64,000 nucleotides of DNA from Streptomyces sp. NBC_00425. GTDB taxonomy: Bacteria > Actinomycetota > Actinomycetes > Streptomycetales > Streptomycetaceae. The position numbers and the translations under genes are program-made. Numbering within the stretch: the first letter of the stretch is position 1; each line of letters starts with the position of its first letter. A model generated the notes under the pieces. That model saw only the letters and a program-made list of their open reading frames with translations, was not told the origin of the DNA and made no database searches. Shown in pieces: positions 9,082 through 17,489 of this stretch. The DNA lies in assembly GCF_036030735.1 (NCBI RefSeq), contig NZ_CP107928.1:1798001-1862000 (forward strand), read 5' to 3'.

Positions 9082-12054
9082 GTGAATGGCACGGCAGTGA
9101 ATGACACGGCGAGTCTCAGAGCCGAGGTGTTGGCCCTCCTTCTGGAGCCATTGGGTGTCGACGCCATGGCCGGGTCGGCCTCACTCGAGAGCCTCGCCAA
9201 GAACGTGGCGGTGGTCGCCCAAGCGTGTGGGTGTGCCGGTCTGCCACCGTCCGGGAGCACTCTTCGGTGGGTGTCCGAAGCCGCGGCGGCGCGCGTCGAG
9301 GAACAGGAACTGGTCCGCCTGGCATCGGATCGAGGCCGGGCTCTTGCACCGGACGAGGCCAGAGTCCTCCTGGAGTTGATGCGGCTCGAAGGAGTACGGT
9401 CTCATCTCCAGGCACTTGAGGGTGTGCCGGTGGAAGCGCTTCGAGTGGGCCTCGCGGCTGTATCGATCGCGGAACGGCTATTGCCTGGAGTCCTTGAGCC
9501 GTGTCGTCGGGCGGATCAGGAATGGCCCAAGGAGATCTGGCGGTCGGTCCGTGAGATCGACATCGAACGCGTGCTGACTGACCTGAGCCGTCGCCGAAGG
9601 ACCCGGCAGGCGGCAGACGCGCGTGAGCTCGTGCTCAGGCACAGCGTCTCGGCGGCTCGGGATCTGCGGAACCGCGATCTGGTGACGCGGCTTGAGAAAG
9701 TGCGGGACTTCGTCGCCGCGGAGCAGTCGTACGAAGCGGTCCTGTCCGTGCGACCGGGGTGGTGGCGCTGGCTCGCGCCGGACTCGCGGTTCGGGTTCAG
9801 ATCGGATCGGCTTGCCGCCCTGCTCTGGGCACTCGAGGCTCGGGACACCGGTGCCGTTTCGGGCAGCACTCTGCAAATGCTCGCGGACGACAGCGCGCGG
9901 GCAGTGATCGAGTATGGGCTCGCGACGGCGCTCGTGAGCACGGCCGCTTCTCCGGCCCCGCCTGCCATGACTTCGGCCGCACGGCTCGTGGCGGGCCTGT
10001 CGGCGGTCGCCTCTCGGACCGGCATCAGCGAGCTGCGAGCTCTTGAGTCCTGGTACACGAAAAACATCCAGTTGTTCGACCGCGTGGCAGCGGCCATGGA
10101 CGTGCGGCGAACCGAACCGGATCTCCGCGAGGCCCTTGAATCACTGGTCGGCGAGCTCGCGCTTCCGTCCGGTGCGGTGGACGCGAGTCGCTCGGCCTAC
10201 CGCGATATCCAGTCCACCCTGCGGGCCGAGGTCGAGGCACATCTTCAGCGAACGTCGTACTCCGCGCACGCAATCGAGAGCGATGATCTCGTCGGAGCCA
10301 TCAGCCACATCGGGGCACTCGAACGCGAGCTGCGCGATGCCGTACATGCCATGCCCGCGGCGAGAGGCAGACTGCTGGTGGCCGTCGCCGGAAGAACGAA
10401 GTCCGGTAAGACCACGCTCCGCAAGGCCCTGACCCGCGATGCGGACCGATCCGGAATCGGGCGAGGGGCGCACCGCACCACACGGAAGACCTCCGCGTTC
10501 GACATCGGCTCCGTGACCTACCTCGACACGCCTGGCGTCGCCGCGAAGGACGACGACCTCGACTCCCAACATGCTCGGGCCGCCTGCGACATCGCCGACG
10601 CCGTGATCTGGAACTACGCCGATACGCTTCGCGATGAAGAGTCCGCCGAACTCCAGCGACTCCTCCTCTCCGGGAAGCCCCTGCTCGCTGTCGTCAACGT
10701 GAAGGAACGAGTCGACACACCGGCCCGTCTTCAACTCTTCGCCCAGCGCCCGGAGAGGGCGTTCGCGTCGACGTCGGGTCACACCGTCCGGATCGAGCAG
10801 GTCTCCAGAGCGGTCGGAGTCGCACCGCCCGTCGTCCTCGCGGTCCACTCCGGTGCCGCACACGAAGCCTTGTCCACGGGAGATCGCGAGCTGGGAGACA
10901 GGGCCCTTCGGGCGAGCAGGTTGCCCGAGCTGGAGCAGTCTCTCGCCCAGCTCCTGACCGAGCGCGCCATTCCGCTACGTGCCGTTCGGCTGGCCGAAGG
11001 TGTACGGACCCCGCTCGCCGCGTTCCACGACCGGGCGGTCGAGGTACTCCCTCAGATCGTTCTCGCGCTCGACGAACTCGAACGCTCAGCGCCGAGTGAA
11101 CGGGGCGCATTGCTCGAAGCCTTCCGGATCGCGGGCCACAACACGCGCGACCGACTCGAAGCCGAGCGTCACCGTGCTCAAGAGCGATTGCCGGATGTGG
11201 TCCGCGACCTGGGCGGCGTGGATCACGCACAGCGGTGGGGCGACTTCATCACCGGGCTGGAGTTGGAGGGACTCTTCTCCAGTCTCGAGAACGAGTTCGA
11301 GCAGGAGACGCGGAAGCGGGGGAGGGTTCTGCGCGCGCGGGCGAGCCCTCAGGCGCGTCAGGACGACGCGAGCCCGCGTGTACGACCGCGCCCCGACGTG
11401 AAGGTCGTGAGCCTGGGCTCGGCAGCTGCGGCTGCCAAAGGAGCGGCGACAACCCTCCTGGGCTCCTTTGCCGCCAAGGGGATCCCCAAGAAGTTCGCGG
11501 TCCCTCCTCCCGCGGCAGCTGCGGTCTACGTGGCGGAGACCCTGGCCGGAGCGGCGAAAGCTGTGAGCGGTGAGGTTGACCGCGCGCGGCAGGCGAAGGA
11601 CAAGTGGACCAGCGCAACCACGGCCGCGGCCGCTGCCAGCCTCGATGAGCTGTTCGACGGGGTCGAAGCGCAGTTGGCTCGAATCGTCGATGACGCGACA
11701 GCTCAAGTCGCGGCCCAGTCCGAAGCGCAGTCCGCGGATATCAGCAGCACGCGAGCGCGGTTCGAGCAACTCATTCTGCTGCGGTCGGCCGTGCGGTCCG
11801 CCCTCGATGCGATCGACCTCGTCCTGGTGCGCCGGCTTCAGACCCTCGCGGGCGGGGACCCGGCGGCGATCCGCCTGGCACGCCGAACGCCGGGAGTCGA
11901 ACTTCGCGTCTGGACCGACGCGTCCCGAGTCCTGGAAGTGCAGGCGTGCCTACAGGACCAATTCGTGGATGTCCTCACCGAGCGGATGGAGATCTGCGCG
12001 GATTCCGGGAGCGTCGGCACCCGCGGAGCAAGCGAAGGAAACGCAGATGACTGA
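9082..12054 (+). CDS. Dynamin-like large GTPase 1
   Basis: 990 residues from GTG 9082. A long helical N-terminal region (1-430) precedes the GTPase domain: G1 GRTKSGKT at 437-444 and G3 DTPG at 482-485. At G4, where NKxD is expected, the sequence is NVKE (539-542), a departure that may change guanine specificity. The C-terminal 350 residues are helical with an Ala/Gly-rich hydrophobic stretch near 780-830 that could contact membrane, and a downstream coiled region. Tandem dynamin-like pairs are typical of bacterial dynamin-like proteins, which act on membranes as heteromers. It shares 8 bases with the next GTPase gene. Confidence 0.75.
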   Translation: MNGTAVNDTASLRAEVLALLLEPLGVDAMAGSASLESLAKNVAVVAQACGCAGLPPSGSTLRWVSEAAAARVEEQELVRLASDRGRALAPDEARVLLELMRLEGVRSHLQALEGVPVEALRVGLAAVSIAERLLPGVLEPCRRADQEWPKEIWRSVREIDIERVLTDLSRRRRTRQAADARELVLRHSVSAARDLRNRDLVTRLEKVRDFVAAEQSYEAVLSVRPGWWRWLAPDSRFGFRSDRLAALLWALEARDTGAVSGSTLQMLADDSARAVIEYGLATALVSTAASPAPPAMTSAARLVAGLSAVASRTGISELRALESWYTKNIQLFDRVAAAMDVRRTEPDLREALESLVGELALPSGAVDASRSAYRDIQSTLRAEVEAHLQRTSYSAHAIESDDLVGAISHIGALERELRDAVHAMPAARGRLLVAVAGRTKSGKTTLRKALTRDADRSGIGRGAHRTTRKTSAFDIGSVTYLDTPGVAAKDDDLDSQHARAACDIADAVIWNYADTLRDEESAELQRLLLSGKPLLAVVNVKERVDTPARLQLFAQRPERAFASTSGHTVRIEQVSRAVGVAPPVVLAVHSGAAHEALSTGDRELGDRALRASRLPELEQSLAQLLTERAIPLRAVRLAEGVRTPLAAFHDRAVEVLPQIVLALDELERSAPSERGALLEAFRIAGHNTRDRLEAERHRAQERLPDVVRDLGGVDHAQRWGDFITGLELEGLFSSLENEFEQETRKRGRVLRARASPQARQDDASPRVRPRPDVKVVSLGSAAAAAKGAATTLLGSFAAKGIPKKFAVPPPAAAAVYVAETLAGAAKAVSGEVDRARQAKDKWTSATTAAAAASLDELFDGVEAQLARIVDDATAQVAAQSEAQSADISSTRARFEQLILLRSAVRSALDAIDLVLVRRLQTLAGGDPAAIRLARRTPGVELRVWTDASRVLEVQACLQDQFVDVLTERMEICADSGSVGTRGASEGNADD

Positions 12055-13792
12055 CGGCAATCCGGTTGACGCGTTGGAGAGCGACGGGGGTCTGAACGCC
12101 CGCGTACCCGCGCTGATCGCACGGGCTGAGAGTGCTCTCAACGCTCACCCTCGCACTCGGGGCCTGACAGCGAGCCTGCCCCATGCGGACACGAGCCCGC
12201 TCCGGATCGGGCTCCTGGGCCCTTACAGCGCCGGGAAGTCGATGCTCATCGCGGCACTGCGCCGGCTCCCGTCGTCCGATGTCGAGGAACTCGTCGACGC
12301 CGCGCCCAAGACGCACAAGGCGACGCCGCACCCTTGGAACGGCGTGACGCTGATCGACCTTCCCGGGACGCTGTCGGGCAACGACGAGCATTCCGATGCC
12401 GCGCGGCGTGGTGTGCGTGGTGCGGACGCACTGATGATCGTGACAACCAGCGAACTACCGGGCGAGGCGGAGACCAGGGCGATCCTGCGAGCGCTCGATG
12501 TCGACGGATTCGCTGACCGAAGTGTGGTTGTCGTCAACAAGATGAACGCCGAGAACAGTGATCGCGGCGTCATCCTCGACGAGATCCGCAAGCGACTCGG
12601 TCCCTTCGCCGACCGTGTCCCGATCGTCCCGACCGACGCACGCGACTACGTCGACGCGATCAATGACCCCGAACTCTCTGCCTCCCAGCGTGACTTGCTC
12701 CTCGCGGAGAGCGGTATCGACGCTCTTACGGCCGAGTTGTGGAGAGTCATCGCACCCGGTGTCAGCGGTGTCCGGCCCAAGGCGCAGGCATTCGAACTCC
12801 TCCGGGTTCTGGCGGACGCCGAACAGAAGTGGGTACTGGACGGCGACGAACTCAGCGCCGCGGAGACCACGAGGAAGGTCGAGGACACGATCTCCCGGGC
12901 GAAGGAGCGTGTGCTGAGCACCCTGGAGCGGGAGTGCGATGTCGTCGCTTCCAAGATCAGAAAGGCGGGAGGCAGAACCGCTGCCAGCGTCTCGGAGAAG
13001 GATGGCGTCGTCCCCGTCGACGTCGCTCGTGCCGTCACCGAGGAACTGGTGTTCGCGAGCAACGACTTCGACACCACGTTCTCCTCGTCGATGAGGGCAG
13101 CTTTCGACGCTCTGGTCGCCGAGTACGGAACCGGTGTGCCTGAGCCTGACGCCTGGGCGAACGACCTCGACTCACCCGAGGCGACGATCGACACCTCCCC
13201 GGATGGCGCGTCGCCGTTGGAACGCGCAGTCAGAGAAGCGGCGGAGAAGGCCGCGAAGGCGGGCGCCAGAAAGTTGCACGAGTGGATCGGTAAGGTCGCA
13301 GCCGGCAGTAGCGAGTCGGGGAACGCGGCCGCCGACATGGCGAAGTGGCTCAACAAGAGCCGAGTGGGCCAGAAGGTGCTCGACGCCAGCGGGAAGATCA
13401 CCAACGGCGTGGGCAAGTTCAAGCCGTGGGGCAAGGTCAAGGCGGCCAACAAGGTCGCCAGTACGGCCGGCAAGGTGCAGTTGGCACTGGCGGTCATGGG
13501 ACCGTTGATGGACTTGAAGAGCGTCGCGCAGGACCAGGGCAAGTGGATCGCGATCAACAAGCACCGGAAGATGATCAGGGATCACTTCGACGATGAGGCA
13601 CGCAGACTACGGGCCACTCTTACTGACTCTGGTGAGCAGCACCTGAGTCAGTGGATCGCTGAGGTGGAACAGTCGCTCAGCGGTCTCACGAAGCAGGGTG
13701 CGGAGATCAGCGCTGAGCGTGAAACAGCGTTGCAGGAAATCAAGAGCCTCCGCGACGAGGCCGAGAAGCTTGTCAGGCCTGCCGCAGACTGA
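12047..13792 (+). CDS. Dynamin-like GTPase 2
   Basis: 581 residues from ATG 12047, preceded by a GAAGGA ribosome site; an in-frame upstream extension is only out-of-frame coding of GTPase 1. Motifs: G1 GPYSAGKS at 58-65, G3 DLPG at 104-107, and canonical-like G4 NKMN at 164-167. The C-terminal half is helical and basic, with a hydrophobic segment (VQLALAVMGPLMDL, about 480-495) that could insert in or lie on membrane. It is the last gene of the operon and is followed by a strong terminator. It likely forms a heteromer with GTPase 1. Confidence 0.75.
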   Translation: MTDGNPVDALESDGGLNARVPALIARAESALNAHPRTRGLTASLPHADTSPLRIGLLGPYSAGKSMLIAALRRLPSSDVEELVDAAPKTHKATPHPWNGVTLIDLPGTLSGNDEHSDAARRGVRGADALMIVTTSELPGEAETRAILRALDVDGFADRSVVVVNKMNAENSDRGVILDEIRKRLGPFADRVPIVPTDARDYVDAINDPELSASQRDLLLAESGIDALTAELWRVIAPGVSGVRPKAQAFELLRVLADAEQKWVLDGDELSAAETTRKVEDTISRAKERVLSTLERECDVVASKIRKAGGRTAASVSEKDGVVPVDVARAVTEELVFASNDFDTTFSSSMRAAFDALVAEYGTGVPEPDAWANDLDSPEATIDTSPDGASPLERAVREAAEKAAKAGARKLHEWIGKVAAGSSESGNAAADMAKWLNKSRVGQKVLDASGKITNGVGKFKPWGKVKAANKVASTAGKVQLALAVMGPLMDLKSVAQDQGKWIAINKHRKMIRDHFDDEARRLRATLTDSGEQHLSQWIAEVEQSLSGLTKQGAEISAERETALQEIKSLRDEAEKLVRPAAD

Positions 13793-13805
13793 CCGGGCGG
13801 GCCGG

Positions 13806-13844
13806 CGTCCCGGCGGTGAACGTCATCACTCGACCGCCGGGACG
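13806..13844. terminator. Bidirectional terminator between convergent genes
   Basis: A perfect 12-bp inverted repeat (CGTCCCGGCGGT / ACCGCCGGGACG) with a 15-base loop lies 13 bases after the GTPase 2 stop and 8 bases before the DUF397 stop on the other strand. There is no U-tract, as is usual in Streptomyces. Confidence 0.75.
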
Positions 13845-13852
13845 ACGACGGC

Positions 13853-14038
13853 TCAGGCCCCCGCCGCGAACCCCACGAACCGCGACCACTCCTCACGCCC
13901 GACGGCGAAGTGCGGGCGAGTCACGTCCTTGGAGTCCCTGACGCAGATGGCCTGTTCGGTGACGGCGACCTCCACGCAACTGTCGCCCTGGGTGCCGCTG
14001 TAACTGGACTTGAACCAGGCGAGTTCCGTCGTGCTCAT
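13853..14038 (-). CDS. DUF397 protein
   Basis: 61 residues. The sequence has the family hallmarks: W-F-K-S-S-Y-S near the start, a CVEVA core, VRDSKD, and a final W-x-x-F-V segment. DUF397 proteins are small partners of DUF5753-type XRE regulators in actinomycetes. Its ATG overlaps the regulator's stop (ATGA, 14035-14038), so the two are co-translated. Molecular function is unknown; they are thought to act with the regulator in developmental or conflict-related control. Confidence 0.9.
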   Translation of the reverse strand: MSTTELAWFKSSYSGTQGDSCVEVAVTEQAICVRDSKDVTRPHFAVGREEWSRFVGFAAGA

Positions 14039-14886
14039 AGCTCTCCTCGCAGTCGCTCCAGCAGACCCCGCGAGTCTTTGGGGTTGAGGGCCTGCGAGCG
14101 CAGTGTGTCATAGCACTGGTAGAGGAGGCTCACCTCTTTCGCGTCGCTGATCAGGCGACCGTTCTGCTGCCCTTCGGAGTACGCGAGCCTCCTCCGCTCA
14201 GGGGTCTCCAACAGCTGTACGGGACCATCCAGGCACGCATGGAACTCGGCATCCAGGGGCATGACTTGCAGCGTCACGTTCCTCGGCGCAGTCAGCTCCA
14301 GAACATGGTCCAGCAGCCCCCGCGTCACCTCACGCCCACCAAGCCGTCGCCGGAACAGGTGCTCCTCGACGATGAAGCTGAACGGCACGTTCGGCCGCTC
14401 GCGCAGCATCTTCTGCCGCTCCATGCGCGCCACGACCTGGGCCTCCAACTGCTCATCCGACAGCGGCGGGATACTGTTGTCGAACACCGCCCGCGCATAC
14501 CCCTCCGACTGCAACAACCCCGGCACCAGCCGACACTCATACGTACACAGGCTCACCGCCACCTTCTCCAGCCGAGCCCACCGCCGGAACCAAGCCGCCA
14601 GCCCCGCCTCGCCCCGCGTCAGGTGCCCGGCCGCCTTCCGCAGCGCGCCCGTGTTGCCCAGGGCCTCCTCCGCCCGCTCCACGAACGACTCGTCGGGCAT
14701 TCGCCGCCCCAACTCCACCGATTCCACCGTGTGTTTGGAGAACCGCACCCGCGCCCCGAAGTCCACCCGACTGAGCCCCGCGTGCTCGCGCAGGGCCTGG
14801 ACGACCGCACCGAACGTCCGCAGACTGTCGGAGGGGTCGGGCTCGCGCTCCCAGTCGCACGCCGTCATGTCACTGCTGTCCGTCAT
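14035..14886 (-). CDS. XRE-family regulator with DUF5753 domain
   Basis: 283 residues. The start ATG at 14886 is chosen because GGAGGTGG lies 8 bases upstream; a longer frame to 15027 lacks this. An XRE helix-turn-helix (about 20-75, with VQALREHAGLSRVDFGARV) precedes a DUF5753 domain (about 95-265, with YECRLVPGLLQSEGYARAV and the LQVMPL strand). Together with DUF397 and the divergent HATPase gene it forms the AbaA/WhiJ-type trio common in Streptomyces. The inverted repeat at 14984-15008 upstream is a candidate operator. Confidence 0.9.
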   Translation of the reverse strand: MTDSSDMTACDWEREPDPSDSLRTFGAVVQALREHAGLSRVDFGARVRFSKHTVESVELGRRMPDESFVERAEEALGNTGALRKAAGHLTRGEAGLAAWFRRWARLEKVAVSLCTYECRLVPGLLQSEGYARAVFDNSIPPLSDEQLEAQVVARMERQKMLRERPNVPFSFIVEEHLFRRRLGGREVTRGLLDHVLELTAPRNVTLQVMPLDAEFHACLDGPVQLLETPERRRLAYSEGQQNGRLISDAKEVSLLYQCYDTLRSQALNPKDSRGLLERLRGEL

Positions 14887-14983
14887 ACGCGGCCACCTCC
14901 AGATGCGTACGTCCTCTGCGATTTCTCCGCGATCGACAACACCCAGAGTGACGGCAAGATCCCCGTACCGTCCACAGAACGTG

Positions 14984-15008
14984 CCCGTACGCTGACGCAG
15001 CGTACGGG
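14984..15008. promoter_or_regulatory. 10-bp inverted repeat in a divergent intergenic region
   Basis: CCCGTACGCT and AGCGTACGGG, separated by 5 bases, lie between the XRE gene and the divergent HATPase gene, 46 bases before the latter's start. The location fits an operator for the XRE protein; a hairpin role is also possible. Confidence 0.45.
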
Positions 15009-15053
15009 CCGCGCTACTGGAACGCACCCCCGCACGCCCGTCACGGTTGTCCC

Positions 15054-15554
15054 ATGCACGCCTCTACGCCCCAATCCTGCGCTACCGTACGCACGTTCGC
15101 GCAGCGGCTCTCCTCCACCCGCCGCGGCGCTCGTCTCGCCCGACTGCTGGCCGTGGAACGGCTGACCGCCTGGGAGACGTCACCCCACGTCATCGAGCGG
15201 GCCGAACACGTCGTCGCGGAACTGGCGGCGAACGCGGCGCTGCACGGCCGCGTCCAGGGGCGCGACTTCCTGCTGGCGCTGACGCTGGACGAGGCGGCCG
15301 GCACCCTGCGCATCGCCGTGAGCGACACTCGGGGCGAGTGTCGCCCCGCCGTGCCCTCGGAGCGGGGCCCGCACGACGAGTCGGGCCGCGGACTGCTCCT
15401 GGTCGACACCCTGGCCGACCGGTGGGGCACGGAGCCCCGTCCGCCCTCCGGCAAGACCGTCTGGGCGGAGATCGGCCGGCACGGCGAGGGGGGCCGAAGG
15501 CGGTTTCCGGTCAATCCGGCAGCCAATGCCGTTGAGGACGGCCAAACGCTTTGA
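15054..15554 (+). CDS. HATPase_c (RsbW-like) ATP-binding protein
   Basis: 166 residues. The GHKL fold is visible: helix with VVAELAANAALHG (N-box, about 52-64), LRIAVSDTRGE (G1 box), GRGLLLVDTLADRWG (G2 box) and a final VWAEI strand. These stand-alone kinases resemble anti-sigma factor RsbW and regularly neighbour XRE/DUF397 pairs in Streptomyces. The likely role is phospho- or binding-based regulation of a partner. ATG 15054 agrees with family length; a slightly earlier alternative frame is not family-like. Confidence 0.85.
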   Translation: MHASTPQSCATVRTFAQRLSSTRRGARLARLLAVERLTAWETSPHVIERAEHVVAELAANAALHGRVQGRDFLLALTLDEAAGTLRIAVSDTRGECRPAVPSERGPHDESGRGLLLVDTLADRWGTEPRPPSGKTVWAEIGRHGEGGRRRFPVNPAANAVEDGQTL

Positions 15555-15641
15555 GTGACGGCATCCGGTCGACCTACGCTCCGTCGACGGATCACGGCAT
15601 CCCCAGCCACGCCGCGCCGCTACTCAACAGGAGTGTGTCCC

Positions 15642-16928
15642 TTGCCCTTTCCGCCCGGTGACATGGTCGCCGCCTTTGGCAGACACCTGCACTTCAAGAG
15701 CCTGGAACAGGCTCTGTGCGAACGTCATCCCGAGCTGGCCGACCGGGTGCACTTCGACGACGTGAACCGCCTGATGCATCTGAAGGTCACGCTGTCCGGA
15801 CGGCGCTCGGTCGTCCTGGCCCAGGTGCGCATGGGGCACACCATCGTCTGGACGGTGATGGATCCGGTACTGAACAGTGAGCCGTCCGTCTGGCCGCTGG
15901 ACACGCCCGACGAGGCACTCGTCGACACCCTGCATGCCGTGGCGTCGGCACACCTCACGGACGTACCGGTTCCCTCGCCGTGGCGCTGGAACGAGAGCGA
16001 GCCGTCCGACATGACCGAGCTGGCCGACCTCCTGGACGCACAGGGTGTCCGAGTGAGGCGCGTGGCGGCAGGGAACGGCTACTTCCCGTACGGCCCCCGC
16101 CACTCGCCGAAACTCGACATCGTGGGCGGACGCGACGGCAGCTTCGTCGAGGCCGAGTTCCCCGACGCGTTCGTGCGTGTCTCGCTCAAGCCCGCCCTCG
16201 GCTGGCTGGTGGATGCGTACCTCGCTGAATGCGGAGCGTGGGGCCGGGTCGATCTGGCCTGGAACCTGTGGCGCGGCACGCGGGCCGCGCCAGGGGTACC
16301 CCGTGCGGATGCGTCGGTGGCGGACATCGCCGACGTGCTCGGCAGGGGCCTGAAGGCCTGGGACGTGGAGGTGTCGTGCGAGCCGCCCGGTCACGGGGAA
16401 CCGGCTCCCGCCGGGCACCGGTCCGAGTGGCAGGAGTCCCTCTTGGCAGAAGATGCCGCTCCGCCCGAGTGGCTTGGGGACGTCGGCCTCGATCTCGGTC
16501 AGCTCGACGAGGAGGCCGAGCCGATGGCCTCGCAACGGGCGCCCAGCCCCCGGCACATCACCGACACGGTTCTCGAGCAGCTGAGGGAATTCGGGTTCGG
16601 GGACCTCGAAGAGGGGGACGCCGAACAGCCCATCCGGTCCGACGCGTTCCACATCGAGTGGCACAACCGGGCCAAGAGCCTGTCCACTTCCGAGGTTCAG
16701 CGACTGAATGGCCTAGCCGCAGCGGCCGGTGAGGACGCTCCCAAGCGGCTCATCGTGATCACGACAGCCGGTATCAGCCGCCCGGCAGCGGCCTTCGCCG
16801 ACACCGCCAAGGCGTTCGTCTTCTTCGTCGACCGCACAGTGGACACGCTGATGGGACTGAACTCACGTGCCCGGGAGGCCCTCTTGCCCCACACGAACCC
16901 GGCCGAGCGAGGGCTGGAGCCCTGGTAG
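15642..16928 (+). CDS. Mrr-like restriction endonuclease-fold protein
   Basis: 428 residues from TTG 15642, which has ACAGGAG about 9 bases upstream; ATG 15663 is an alternative. The N-terminal 250 residues contain two repeats resembling bacterial T3SS-chaperone-like/YbjN-type domains (not certain). The C-terminal 90 residues match the Mrr core: a hydrophobic strand with IEWHNRAKS, EVQRLNGLA, a strand LIVITTAGIS, AAAFADTAKAFVFFVD, and DTLMGL. The classic D-(E/Q)xK catalytic triad is not clearly complete, so activity is uncertain. Location beside an EVE protein and McrBC fits modification-dependent restriction. It is convergent with the next gene. Confidence 0.5.
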   Translation: MPFPPGDMVAAFGRHLHFKSLEQALCERHPELADRVHFDDVNRLMHLKVTLSGRRSVVLAQVRMGHTIVWTVMDPVLNSEPSVWPLDTPDEALVDTLHAVASAHLTDVPVPSPWRWNESEPSDMTELADLLDAQGVRVRRVAAGNGYFPYGPRHSPKLDIVGGRDGSFVEAEFPDAFVRVSLKPALGWLVDAYLAECGAWGRVDLAWNLWRGTRAAPGVPRADASVADIADVLGRGLKAWDVEVSCEPPGHGEPAPAGHRSEWQESLLAEDAAPPEWLGDVGLDLGQLDEEAEPMASQRAPSPRHITDTVLEQLREFGFGDLEEGDAEQPIRSDAFHIEWHNRAKSLSTSEVQRLNGLAAAAGEDAPKRLIVITTAGISRPAAAFADTAKAFVFFVDRTVDTLMGLNSRAREALLPHTNPAERGLEPW

Positions 16929-16951
16929 CCGTTCTGCCCGCGATCGTCGCG

Positions 16952-17350
16952 TCACAGACCGGCCCGCTCCAGCAGGATCTTCAACGCCCCTGGCTTGACC
17001 TTCTGCACGGACCGAACCTGGCCGAGTTCCAGCTCGTCCCGGCCCACCGGGCTGCCGTACAAGGCGTCGGTGGGTTCGGGCAGTAGGGTCGCCTCGACCC
17101 GATAGCCGAAATCCGGGTCGTCGGGATCCTCCCGCGGTTTGTTGTCGACCTCGGCCACCGCCGCCACCGCCGACTCCGGATGACTGAAGAAGAACCACAG
17201 TCGGTCGCCCGGCTCCATGCGGTTACGTCGGCTGAGCCAGAAATCACTCTTCGGGTCATCGTGAGCAAGGCGACGCATGGTCTCCTTGCCGGCCGGCTCC
17301 CCGTCGAGGGTGTCCTTGTTCGGATTCAGGATGTAGATCCAGTCCTGCAC
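16952..17350 (-). CDS. Stand-alone EVE/PUA-like modified-base reader
   Basis: 132 residues from GTG 17350. It reads as a PUA-superfamily beta-barrel: WIYILNPN strand, a DFWLSRR helix, MEPGDRLWFFFS, AVAAVAEVDN, FGYRVEATLLP, and a final helix. EVE-like domains bind modified bases and are found as McrB N-terminal domains; here the domain is a separate gene divergent from mcrB. It may deliver modified-base recognition to McrBC or the Mrr-like protein. Confidence 0.6.
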   Translation of the reverse strand: MQDWIYILNPNKDTLDGEPAGKETMRRLAHDDPKSDFWLSRRNRMEPGDRLWFFFSHPESAVAAVAEVDNKPREDPDDPDFGYRVEATLLPEPTDALYGSPVGRDELELGQVRSVQKVKPGALKILLERAGL

Positions 17351-17489
17351 GGCCTATCCCCTCGCCCTGACGCCCGTTGCCTGGGAGCCCATCTCGCACT
17401 ACCGAGCATCGTGCCAGCCACCTGAGCCGCATGCAGCAAGTTGCCCAATCCCGCCGGGCTATGGGAAGGCCGTCTCGCGCTCCGGCATC

